A program made the position numbers and the translations under genes. From Paenibacillus macerans (lineage in GTDB: Bacteria; Bacillota; Bacilli; Paenibacillales; Paenibacillaceae), in assembly GCF_023715465.1 (NCBI RefSeq), contig NZ_JAMBOE010000004.1, positions 186,001 to 250,000 of the forward strand: a DNA stretch of 64,000 nucleotides, in the 5' to 3' direction. This document shows, piece by piece, positions 8,805 through 16,442 of the stretch. Every line of letters starts with the position of its first letter. Within the stretch, counting starts at the first letter, position 1. The notes below the pieces were generated by a model. That model ran no database searches. It was not told the origin of the DNA and saw only the letters and a list, made by a program, of their open reading frames with translations.

Positions 8805-10362
8805 TCAATACAAATTGCCCTCCGAGATTTCAACCAATTTTTCGATCTGACCATCGGCATTTCTGATCGCCTCGAGGGATAGGCCATTTTTTATGGCGTA
8901 CGCGCTGTTGTTTACATAGGTTAGATAATTCCCGTCGCTAAGATAGTGAATCGGTTTATTGCCGAATTTCCATTGACCATTTGCTTCATCGTAAGAAACC
9001 CCATATTCCAGGTATGGGCTTAACATACTATCTTCCTCATCATCGGGGTCCCCGGAGGAAAATGCTTCATCGTATTTTTCCCGGCTGACAGGCGATAGAC
9101 CGATCAGTTCATTGTCGGCATTTCGCACAGCCTCTAAATTGATAACGCCGTCGGGAAAGGTGAAAAATCGGTAAGTCCCGTTCCCATCCAGTTCATCCGC
9201 AAAAGAACGAACTAATTTGCCGTAATAGTAAAAACGGTTCTTTTTTTCATCAAAAGTTAAACCGTACTTTTTATACACGGCATAACTCTGCGAGGTCTCT
9301 TCACTGTCCAACCAGTTCGCCGTGTCCGCTTGCTCCCGGGCCGATGCAACAGCTTCTTCAGCATACGCGCCGGCGGCCGCTTCTTGGTTGGCCGGAAAGG
9401 CTATACCCGAGCCTATTGTTCCTAAGAGGATAAGACCAAGGACAACGATACCGTTCTTTTTCTTGGCAATGTCCATAATGCCGATGATTCGCTGCTTCAT
9501 CTCTTTTAAACCTCCGTAAAAATTGCTGGAAAACATCGTTTGCAGTTTCGATTGATTCCTAATTACTCGAAGGATCGTTTCGCTGTATTGCTGCCTTGCG
9601 GCATAATCCGCCCCTCTCACCACTTCCGCATCACAGGAAATCTCGCATTGCTTGGCAATCGACTTGGCCATCAGATACACTGCGGGGTTAAACCAGTGCA
9701 TCGCCGCCGCAACAAATACCAGGCTTTTATACCAAAGATCTTTTCGTTTAAAATGAATAAGCTCATGCTTGAGGATATACGGTAATTCATCGGCGGAGAA
9801 CTGCTGTGCGGGCAGTAAAAGTCGGGTTTACGAAACCGGTGATCATCGGGCTGGTTACACAGGGGGCGATATGCAATCCGACCTGTTTCGTTATGCCGAT
9901 ATCGTTTTTAATGTTCAACAATATTTCATACATTTGCGGATCTGCGGGTTGTCTCCATCGTTTGACCAGCTTAAGAAAACGATAATGCTTCAGGCCATGA
10001 TAAGCGGCGAATATAACAACTCCAGCCAGCCATAAGCCCCCCGCTGCTTGCTCCAAGGGATTTACCGTGAGTCCTGTACCTCCTTCGTCGGCCGGAATAA
10101 AAACTTGGGTGCCCGCCGTATCTCCATATTCCTGCATGACTTGGCGAACCTCGGCGGGAGGAATGATATTCATCGGAATTAAAGCTGCATCGGTGTGGAG
10201 CCTGAGCGGAAAAATAAGTCCGGCCACAATGATCGCCCAAGCATAATAAATCCACTTTGCGGCATATCTTCTCGACATCCACGGAGTGATGGCCGTAAAG
10301 CCAAGTATCAGGACGGTCATGGAAATGGAGCATTCGATCAATGTGCTTAGAAATTCCCGCAT
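8805..10362 (-). pseudogene. BlaR1/MecR1-type M56 metallopeptidase sensor, frameshifted
   Basis: Two adjacent frames together make one BlaR1-like protein. The first (10362 down) holds four N-terminal membrane segments and ends in ITGFVNPT, the block that precedes LLP in the family. A TTTT run (AAAA at 9817-9820 on the plus strand) then shifts the frame. Removing one T restores PT-LLP-AQQFSADELPYILKHELIHFKRKDLW, which contains the zinc site HELIH (9753-9767) and continues into MHWFNPAVYLMAKS and ISCDAEV. The distal part (8805 to about 9450) holds a last membrane segment and an unusual repeat region (YKKYGLTFDEKKNRFYYYGK, later EYGVSYDEANGQWKFGNK) in place of a penicillin-binding sensor. It sits 1 nt downstream of the BlaI gene. 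This is either a true pseudogene or a sequencing error; as read, no complete peptidase is made. Confidence 0.82.
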
Positions 10363-10363
10363 C

Positions 10364-10741
10364 TTACTTCCCCCGTTTTCTCGCCCAGTTTATCAATTCC
10401 TCAATATCGCGGTCACTGAGCCGTTTTCCGTCATACAGCGCATTTACAAAGCTAAGAAAGGAATTTTCGTGATAAAGCTTCATAAACTTTCCCGTTTCAA
10501 ATTTCAGATAATCCTCCTTGGCTATAAGCGGAAAATAGGTGCGTTCTTTGCCGTTTTTCTCCGTTCTCAGGAACCCTTTTTCCACCAGGCGCATCATCAG
10601 CGAAATAACGGTAGGCGCTTTCCACTCGCGTTTGTTGCCCAGTTGTTCCATGACCATGCCTGTCGTAATCGGCGGTTCATTGGCCCAAGCGACCTTCATG
10701 ATTTCAAATTCGGTATCAGGCAGTTTCTTGAAGCGACTCAT
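10364..10741 (-). CDS. BlaI/MecI family repressor
   Basis: 125 aa, the family size. The winged helix covers about residues 8-75: LPDTEFEIMKVAWANEPPIT, TVISLMMRLVEKGFL, RTEKNGKERTYFPLI. Repressors of this family are inactivated by proteolysis triggered by the partner M56 peptidase, which is encoded directly downstream here but frameshifted. The start has AAAAGGAGATGG upstream. Promoter and operators overlap at 10761-10810, so autoregulation is very likely. The distal target (beta-lactamase or other) is not in the window. Confidence 0.9.
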   Translation of the reverse strand: MSRFKKLPDTEFEIMKVAWANEPPITTGMVMEQLGNKREWKAPTVISLMMRLVEKGFLRTEKNGKERTYFPLIAKEDYLKFETGKFMKLYHENSFLSFVNALYDGKRLSDRDIEELINWARKRGK

Positions 10742-10760
10742 TCGCTATCCATCTCCTTTT

Positions 10761-10810
10761 TAGACAATTGCCTATAATGATGTTATACACTTGCCTAAAA
10801 TGAAAGTCAA
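10761..10810 (-). promoter_or_regulatory. Promoter with BlaI-type operators
   Basis: Minus strand TTGACT (10805-10810), 17-nt spacer, TATAAC (10782-10787). Near-perfect palindrome TAGACAATTGCCTA lies at 10761-10774 just downstream of the -10. A second half site, TTGCCTAAAA (10791-10800), falls in the spacer. A repressor on both would block RNA polymerase. Confidence 0.6.
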
Positions 10811-10835
10811 TATTTCCCACACCTTCTAGAGCAAC

Positions 10836-10858
10836 AAAAAAAGGCACCGGAAGGTGCC
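10836..10858 (-). terminator. Terminator of tatA
   Basis: Minus strand GGCACC-TTCC-GGTGCC followed by seven T. Confidence 0.8.
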
Positions 10859-10876
10859 CTGCCCATTTATCTCTAT

Positions 10877-11101
10877 TTATGAAGTTTTGTTCGTCTCCCC
10901 CGAGGTGGCCTGAATTTCTTGAGCTTGGGGCTTCTCTTCCTCCACTACATCTCCGCGCGCGCCCCGCTTAAACTCCTTCAACATCGTGCCAAAGCTGCGC
11001 CCAAGTTCCGGTAGTTTGCTGGGACCAAACAACAGAAGCGCCGCAATCACCAAAAGCAGCAGATGAGACGGACGCAACAAATTTTCAAGCACATTTATCA
11101 C
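10877..11101 (-). CDS. tatA: Twin-arginine translocase subunit TatA/TatE
   Basis: 74 aa. A single membrane helix at about residues 12-26 is followed by LFGPSKLPELGRSFGTMLKEFKRGARGD, the TatA amphipathic helix with the conserved FG-x-x-KLPELGR hinge. The C-terminal tail is acidic and then polar. TatA oligomers form the pore that exports folded proteins recognised by TatC. No tatC lies nearby, so this is either an orphan or works with a distant TatC. The ribosome site is AGGAGTGATAA-like (CCTTAGGAGTG). Confidence 0.88.
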   Translation of the reverse strand: MINVLENLLRPSHLLLLVIAALLLFGPSKLPELGRSFGTMLKEFKRGARGDVVEEEKPQAQEIQATSGETNKTS

Positions 11102-11167
11102 TCCTAAGGGTTATCTTTGTGGTAATTATACTACTTTCTGACACCCAAAGGAAACCGTTTTATTCGC

Positions 11168-11203
11168 GATCAAAAGATGACTTTTTTGAACTGCCTCTAT
11201 AAG
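11168..11203. repeat. Solo end of the MITE-like repeat family
   Basis: GATCAAAAGATGACTTTTTT with GAACTGCCTCTATAAG matches one end of the repeats at 11201-11425 and 20658-20843, here without the rest. It abuts the full copy. Confidence 0.6.
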
Positions 11204-11425
11204 TGCGTGTTCAAAAAGTCGGGTTTTCAGGATCGAGAAGGTTGGATGAAGCTAGGGACTGAGTAGCGGAGCGTAGGTGAGCCTACGTGAGCAACTGAAA
11301 TGTTTCCGCAGGAAACATGCTTCGGAAGCATCCACTTGGCCCGGCTGAATTCAAGATTCGATGTCGAATCCACTTCATGATCTGCTTCGTCCTGGAAAGA
11401 CGACTTTTTGAACTACCTCTATAAG
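11201..11425. repeat. MITE-like dispersed repeat, copy 1
   Basis: A 225-nt element with perfect 12-bp terminal inverted repeats GTTCAAAAAGTC (11209-11220) and GACTTTTTGAAC (11402-11413). The body is shared with 20658-20843 in opposite orientation (for example GAGAAGGTTGGATGAAGCTA and GGCTGAATTCAAGATTCGA). This copy has an extra insert with two small hairpins, TGTTTCCGCAGGAAACA and TGCTTCGGAAGCA. It carries no open reading frame. It fills most of the 11102-11485 gap. Confidence 0.8.
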
Positions 11426-11485
11426 AAACATAAACCGCTTCTGGGCATATGCTGTGTCATCACGTAACGCAAAGGAGCGAACATC

Positions 11486-12097
11486 ATGAGTTTAAACGGT
11501 CTGCTCGCTGTTATCGCCATCGGTATTGCCTCCAACCTGGATAATGCGGGTGTCGGCATCGCTTATGGAGTCCGGAAAATCCGCATTCCTTGGTATTCCA
11601 ATTTGACCATTGCCCTTATTTCTTTTTTGGCCACTCTGGTGTCGGGGTTGTTCGGAAGCTGGATTTCCTCGTGGATTCACCCTTGGGTGGGGCAATTGAT
11701 CGGCACGGTCGTCATCGTTGGGGTCGGAGTATGGGTGCTGCTGCAGCCGTACATAGAAAAAAAACCGTTGCCGCCGTCCGGCGAAGCGAACCCGCTGACC
11801 CGGCTGCTGCGTTATCCTGAAGAAGCCGACAAGGACAGCTCGAAATCGCTCAGCCTGGGGGAATCGGTCCTGCTGGGCATCGCCTTGGCCATGAATGCCC
11901 TGGCTGGCGGATTTAACGCCGGAATTACCCAACTCAACATATGGTACACCTCACTGGCCGTCGGCGTCTTCAGTCTCGTTCTGCTCTCGTTATGCGCCGG
12001 ATTAAGCCAAAAGTACGCGGCGGAGAAATTCGGCACCCGCGCTACCGTCATTTCCGGATTGCTGCTGATTTTAATCGGAATTCATCAAATGTTATAG
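11486..12097 (+). CDS. ytaF: Sporulation membrane protein YtaF (MntP-like fold)
   Basis: 203 aa with six predicted membrane helices. The sequence starts SLNGLLAVIAIGIASNLDNAGVGIAYGVRKIRIPW, where NLDNAGVG is the conserved Asp-containing motif of the YtaF/MntP (DUF204) group. A hydrophilic loop (about residues 92-125) splits two three-helix halves, and the second half repeats the motif as AMNALAGGFNAGI. Homologues are annotated as sporulation proteins; transport of a divalent cation is inferred from MntP only. AAAGGAG sits nine nt upstream of the ATG. Monocistronic, closed by a strong hairpin. Confidence 0.88.
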   Translation: MSLNGLLAVIAIGIASNLDNAGVGIAYGVRKIRIPWYSNLTIALISFLATLVSGLFGSWISSWIHPWVGQLIGTVVIVGVGVWVLLQPYIEKKPLPPSGEANPLTRLLRYPEEADKDSSKSLSLGESVLLGIALAMNALAGGFNAGITQLNIWYTSLAVGVFSLVLLSLCAGLSQKYAAEKFGTRATVISGLLLILIGIHQML

Positions 12098-12161
12098 ATA
12101 GAAAAAGGACATGTAAAATTCTCAGCTTAAATCGAACCGGAAAAAATTCAATGAAATTTGA

Positions 12162-12195
12162 AGACCGTATGCGCAAGCATACGGTCTCTTTTTTT
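12162..12195 (+). terminator. Terminator of ytaF
   Basis: Perfect 11-bp stem AGACCGTATGC-GCAA-GCATACGGTCT followed by C and seven T. Confidence 0.92.
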
Positions 12196-12229
12196 GGTTC
12201 CACGAGGGACAGACGCTGTCTCTGGCGAA

Positions 12230-12260
12230 TTGGAACAAACACAGCCTGCCATTATATAAT
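12230..12260 (+). promoter_or_regulatory. Candidate sigma-A promoter of the isoprenoid-synthase-like gene
   Basis: TTGGAA (12230-12235) and TATATAAT (12253-12260), giving a 17-nt spacer to TATATA or 19 nt to TATAAT. Confidence 0.5.
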
Positions 12261-12299
12261 GTTTATATGTTTCCTATTTATGGGGGAGGTCGTATTCTT

Positions 12300-13241
12300 T
12301 TGAACTGGTTTACTAGTTTTGAAAAAGAGCTGGAGATGGCTTTCAGCGACGCGGAAGAGATTTTGTCGGGAATGCCTGAAGCCTTCCGGGGACAAGCTGT
12401 TGCCTACCTTGACAGGTTTCACGCAATAAAAAGGGACGGTTCTCAAAATTACATATGCTACCTGCTGCCGTTTTGGCTCCAGGAGGCCACCGGCAGCAAA
12501 CCTGAGGACAGCCGGCGCTTTACCGTCGCGATGATTTTCGTCATGATGTATTACCATTTGATCGACGAAGTGATGGACGATCCGGAGGACAAGGATAAAC
12601 GAAAGCTGCCGCTGGCAAATTTGCTTCAATTCGAATTTTTGCAACTTTACGGCGGCTATTTCCCCCCCGCTTCTCCCTTCTGGGGTTATTACCGCAAATA
12701 CGCGGCGGAGTGGGCCGAAGCGGTCGCGTTTGAGAACGGGAGCGATTTTTTTCAGGAGGACCCGGTACGGGTGGCTCACAAGGCCGCCCCGGTCAAACTG
12801 TCCGTAGCGGGGGCACTGCTGCTGGGCGGACGGGAAACGCGGATTCCCGCTTATGAAACGGCGGTGGACACGGTGTTGGTCACGCTGCAAATGCTGGACG
12901 ATTGGGAGGATTGGGAGAAGGATTTAAGGGAAGGCAGCTACAATTGCCTGATCTCCGCCGTCCAGCGGGAGCTGCAAATCCCGAAAGACCGCCGGCCAAC
13001 ACCGGAGGAAATCAGAGAGGCGCTGTACGTGCGGGACATCCTGGTCACCTATGCGGAACGGACGGATCATAACGCCGCCGCTCTGGCCGCCTCCGCCCCT
13101 GATCTTGCGCATTTGCGGGAGTTTCACGAACATCTCCGGCAAAGCCTCAAGCAAGGGGCGCAAGATCTCCGGGAACAGCGAAATTTGTTGATTTATGGTG
13201 GATTAGAGTATTGGCTGTCGAAAAATAAGACACTTACCTAG
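12300..13241 (+). CDS. Class I isoprenoid synthase-like protein next to an NHLP peptide
   Basis: 313 aa, all-helical by composition, no membrane segment. It resembles class I isoprenoid synthases: a first acidic cluster LIDEVMDDPED near residue 88 and a second, LQMLDDWEDWEKDLREGSYN, near residue 200, placed like the two Mg-diphosphate motifs of prenyl synthases. The N-terminal stretch RDGSQNYICYLLPFWLQEATG is conserved-looking but not catalytic in any family I can name. Substrate and product are unknown; it could be a terpene/prenyl synthase, a prenyl-group handler, or a non-catalytic relative. TTG 12300 has GGGGGAGG ten nt upstream; an ATG at 12267 precedes that ribosome site and is unlikely. 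An NHLP-leader peptide gene follows 71 nt downstream on the same strand. Confidence 0.55.
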   Translation: MNWFTSFEKELEMAFSDAEEILSGMPEAFRGQAVAYLDRFHAIKRDGSQNYICYLLPFWLQEATGSKPEDSRRFTVAMIFVMMYYHLIDEVMDDPEDKDKRKLPLANLLQFEFLQLYGGYFPPASPFWGYYRKYAAEWAEAVAFENGSDFFQEDPVRVAHKAAPVKLSVAGALLLGGRETRIPAYETAVDTVLVTLQMLDDWEDWEKDLREGSYNCLISAVQRELQIPKDRRPTPEEIREALYVRDILVTYAERTDHNAAALAASAPDLAHLREFHEHLRQSLKQGAQDLREQRNLLIYGGLEYWLSKNKTLT

Positions 13242-13312
13242 CACTTTGTCGAGTTCCATGGTATAGTAATGAGGAAATATTAACCTATTTTTTTTAAGGA
13301 AAGGGTGATCTT

Positions 13313-13558
13313 ATGACAACAGGAGCTCTCCTTCAATCGCAAGTTATTGAGAAAGCATGGCAAGACCCCAGCTTTAAGGCGAAGCTTTTAGCCAACCCGA
13401 AAGCCGCTATTCAGGAAGCGCTCGGCGTTATTCTCCCGGATCATATCAAGATTAAAACCGTCGAAGAAAGCTCTGACGAATTTTACGTGGTGCTGCCGCC
13501 CAATCCGGCAAATGTGGTGAAAAGCGAGATAAAACCGCTCGGAAGCTGGGGCGATTAA
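13313..13558 (+). CDS. NHLP-leader (nitrile-hydratase-like) RiPP precursor peptide candidate
   Basis: 81 aa. Residues about 8-62 follow the NHLP leader pattern (nitrile hydratase alpha-like leader, TIGR03793 type): IEKAWQDPSFKAKLLANPKA, then AIQEALGVILPDHIKIKTVE, then DEFYVVLPPNP. These leaders normally guide modification of a short C-terminal core. Here the part after VVLPP is only about 20 residues (NPANVVKSEIKPLGSWGD) and has no Cys and no Gly-Gly cleavage site, so the core and processing are unclear. AAAGGGTG precedes the ATG. No cyclodehydratase, lanthionine synthetase or peptidase-transporter lies within the window; the upstream isoprenoid-synthase-like gene is the only neighbour that could act on it. 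Confidence 0.72.
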   Translation: MTTGALLQSQVIEKAWQDPSFKAKLLANPKAAIQEALGVILPDHIKIKTVEESSDEFYVVLPPNPANVVKSEIKPLGSWGD

Positions 13559-13622
13559 TTCCAAATAAACAGCCTCAACATTGACAACCGGTTAACTCCA
13601 ACCGGGCAGGGATCGAAGATGT

Positions 13623-15542
13623 TCATTCTGTAGATTGTTCCTCTTGGTTTACGGAAGGAAACCGGATAACAACTTCCGTCCCTGCCCCTTTTTCGCTGGT
13701 AAAATGAATTTCTCCGTTCATCACCTCGATAATCCGGAACGTAACCATCAGCCCCAACCCGGTGCCTTTGGTTTTATTGGAGAAATAAGGCTCCCCTAGC
13801 CGAGCCAGCACCTCTTTGTCCATCCCTTCCCCGTTGTCCTTTATATGAATCACGATGCTATCCTCTTTTTCATAACCCCAAATCAGAATCTCACCTTCGC
13901 CATTAAGCGCTTCTATACTATTTTTAATGATATTGATGAACGCCTGTTTGAATTTTGAGGAGTTTCCCTGGACATAGAGATTTTTGGGAATATGAACGGA
14001 AATTTTGCCTCCCTGAAGATTAGCGAGCGGAATTAATATTCCTTCGATATGAATAAATTCATCAAGTACATTCAGGGTTGTCACCTTTCCAGCTTCAGGC
14101 TTGGCAAAGGTCAGGAAGTCCGTAATAATCCCCGATGCCCGGTCCAATTCCTCCAAAGCCATGTTTAAATATACTTTATCGGAGTTTTGCTGCTTCTCGG
14201 CCAGCAATTGCAGAAATCCGCGAGTAACTTGCAGCGGGTTGCGAACCTCATGAGCTACAGAAGCCGCCAATTCGCTAATGATCTCCATTTTCTCCGAACG
14301 CTGCAGTTCATTATTAAACATTTCCAACTGCTTAGAATATTCAACTACCTGCTCATGGTTTACGGCAAATCTTCTGCCTAAAATGATAATCAGAGACGTC
14401 AGGAAGCAAACGACTCCCAACTTCCATAAAAATAATTTATAATAACCGGCGTTATAGTAATACCATAGCAGATCGCCAACGCAGAACAACAAAAAAATCA
14501 AAAATCCGGCGACAAAGATGACCGCCTCTTTGTTCCCCTTGACGACATAAATCATCGAGGTGCAAGCCAAAATTACAAACTGGGCAATCATAATATATCC
14601 CACAAGTTGAACGGTAACCACCGAGTAGATTGCATAAAAGCGATTGCCCGACAGCTCATTAATAATTAGCACAAGGAAACAAAAAATAGAGTACACGACC
14701 AGAAATTTTCGCGACCGCCGAATGAGCGCATAGTATCCGGGCCCGAATATTTTTTCAAAGAATAATGTAACCGAAGGCAGCAGGGTAAACAAAGATAAGT
14801 CAAACAACACCAAAAGCAATCTACCCGCTGTCTTATGGTCGAACAACCAAAATACAAACGGGGAATATGTAAGCACGAGCAGCCCGCTGGAAAAAATGAC
14901 TGCACATAGTGAAAACCACATCGGCATGTTTACATACTTCAAAAAAATAGAGCATACAAGCATAATTACGGCAATAAATATAAGCGTGCTGCCCACAATC
15001 AAATCCGCAATGTTACCCCTGACAAAGTCCTTCATCAATCCCTGATAATGGCCGATTTTGATTTCATCGAAAATACCAATTTTTTTTGTCTCCGACGATA
15101 CTCCTATATAGACCGTTTGCTTGGAATTTTCTGCAGTGATTGGGACCAGGACGCTGTTGATGCTGTAATTGAATTTTCGCTGCGATTCGTAGACTTGAAC
15201 TCCATCCACATTAACTACAATGTGCCTACCGTATATTTTATCGATTAAAATAACCAGGGAATTACCGGTCAGTTCGGGAAGCTGGATCTTGATCCATTGA
15301 GACATCCCAGCGTGCGGCTTCAAAGGAAACTTTCCACCCGTTTTCACCTCGGTCCAGTTGCCCAACGCCTCAAGCTTCTCCTTGCTTATCTGGGGATCAA
15401 ACTGGTCGGTCCAGGTGATTTGCCAGTGATCGATTTGGGTAACGTCCGAACCCGGGCCGCTTGGACCTTTAAATAGAAAAACACAAAAAGCCGCCAGAAG
15501 CAGCACGAAAAAAACAGCCACACCTTTGATCCAAGACTTCAT
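13623..15542 (-). CDS. Sensor histidine kinase with 7TM-type membrane sensor
   Basis: 639 aa. A signal-anchor at about residues 5-25 leads into an extracytoplasmic domain of about 160 residues (FPLKPHAGMSQWIKIQLPE, VNVDGVQVYES), resembling 7TMR-DISM extracellular regions. Seven or so membrane helices follow (about residues 185-395), then a HisKA dimerisation domain with the phospho-His in ASVAHEVRNPLQV near residue 426. A complete HATPase follows: NIIKNSIEAL, IKDNGEGMD and KGTGLGLMV. No response regulator is adjacent, so it is an orphan kinase, perhaps a Spo0 phosphorelay-type input (inference). ATG 15542 has AGAGGTG upstream and is chosen over the earlier ATG. It converges on the NHLP gene. 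Confidence 0.88.
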   Translation of the reverse strand: MKSWIKGVAVFFVLLLAAFCVFLFKGPSGPGSDVTQIDHWQITWTDQFDPQISKEKLEALGNWTEVKTGGKFPLKPHAGMSQWIKIQLPELTGNSLVILIDKIYGRHIVVNVDGVQVYESQRKFNYSINSVLVPITAENSKQTVYIGVSSETKKIGIFDEIKIGHYQGLMKDFVRGNIADLIVGSTLIFIAVIMLVCSIFLKYVNMPMWFSLCAVIFSSGLLVLTYSPFVFWLFDHKTAGRLLLVLFDLSLFTLLPSVTLFFEKIFGPGYYALIRRSRKFLVVYSIFCFLVLIINELSGNRFYAIYSVVTVQLVGYIMIAQFVILACTSMIYVVKGNKEAVIFVAGFLIFLLFCVGDLLWYYYNAGYYKLFLWKLGVVCFLTSLIIILGRRFAVNHEQVVEYSKQLEMFNNELQRSEKMEIISELAASVAHEVRNPLQVTRGFLQLLAEKQQNSDKVYLNMALEELDRASGIITDFLTFAKPEAGKVTTLNVLDEFIHIEGILIPLANLQGGKISVHIPKNLYVQGNSSKFKQAFINIIKNSIEALNGEGEILIWGYEKEDSIVIHIKDNGEGMDKEVLARLGEPYFSNKTKGTGLGLMVTFRIIEVMNGEIHFTSEKGAGTEVVIRFPSVNQEEQSTE

Positions 15543-15741
15543 TACAGCACCTCTGCACTTAATATAAAACAAGCTACCTTGTACATTTCGCTACAATCCC
15601 TATCAAAACCTCCAATAATATGGAAATGTAGAGAAAATTTTTTAAGTTTTATGCACCACAGATATTTTAACGTTTATATGAAGTTTTAGCTATGAATAGT
15701 TATAAAAAAACTGAAAGAAAAATTTTGGGCTCAAGACCAAA

Positions 15742-15925
15742 ATCAGTGCTTGACAAAATAAATGATGACGGAGATGGGGGGGCTCTCCAAACCACTTTGC
15801 ACGATTATCCCTTTGGTTCAGAAAGCCAAGTCACATGATCAAACGGGATAATCGTGCAAAGCCTCCGGATAGCGAGTCTCGCTCCAGGCCACGATCTGTT
15901 GTCGGCTTGACTGTCAAGCACTGAT
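15742..15925. repeat. Nested palindromic MITE-like element
   Basis: Outer perfect 14-bp inverted repeats ATCAGTGCTTGACA (15742-15755) and TGTCAAGCACTGAT (15912-15925). Nested inside are perfect 17-bp arms CTTTGCACGATTATCCC (15795-15811) and GGGATAATCGTGCAAAG (15845-15861). The inner arms are shared with the ends of the IS1595-like remnant at 36140-37207. No coding capacity. The rest of the 15543-16031 gap is AT-rich without recognisable content. Confidence 0.7.
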
Positions 15926-16031
15926 GATTAGGTTGAACCAAATTTGGGGCTCAACTTAGAAGCCGGCGTTTAATGGATACCTTGGAACAAGGAATAAATG
16001 CCGTGAACTATAGGAGCAATCGCTGCAATGC

Positions 16032-16057
16032 GAAAAACCGCAGGCGGCGCCTGCGGT
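16032..16057 (-). terminator. Terminator downstream of the Rpn remnant
   Basis: Minus strand ACCGCAGGC-GCC-GCCTGCGGT, a perfect 9-bp stem, followed by five T. Confidence 0.75.
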
Positions 16058-16098
16058 AAGGGTCTGGCCGAATATTCATAACGGATAAGGCATGGAAA

Positions 16099-16425
16099 TT
16101 ATTGATCAAGCAATTTTACAAGTTCATTTATTGGCAACCCTGTTACAGCCGATATTTGTTCAATGGGAAGACCTATCCTCAGCAAATTCTTAGCTGTTTC
16201 AACTTTTCCCTCTTTATACCCTAATGTTCTGCCTCTCTCTTCGGCAAGTTCTTCTCTTGCGATTTGATCGGCAATCCCTTTTTCACGCAATTCAGCCATC
16301 CGGCGAACTTCCTCGTCTGCACTTAAAAACGAAAGTTTCTGGTCGGCACGTTTTACCAATTGGTCCATGCTGATCACCTCCCTCAATTTTTCCTCAGGAA
16401 TATCTCCTTGCAAAAATAATAGCAC
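16099..16425 (-). pseudogene. C-terminal remnant of an Rpn/PD-(D/E)XK nuclease family transposase-like protein
   Basis: 108 aa matching only the tail of Rpn-family proteins (about 300 aa): IPEEKLREVISMDQLVKRAD, the charged KGIADQIAREELAEERGRTLGYKEGK coiled region and a closing helix-turn ETAKNLLRIGLPIEQISAVTGLPINELVKLL. The N-terminal PD-(D/E)XK nuclease core is missing. The 5' side runs straight into the radical SAM gene's 3' end 17 nt away, without a promoter. Rpn proteins promote recA-independent recombination; this piece has no catalytic residues. It is probably a decayed copy, although the frame is still open. Confidence 0.7.
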
Positions 16426-16442
16426 CTATAAGCTTCGCTGAC

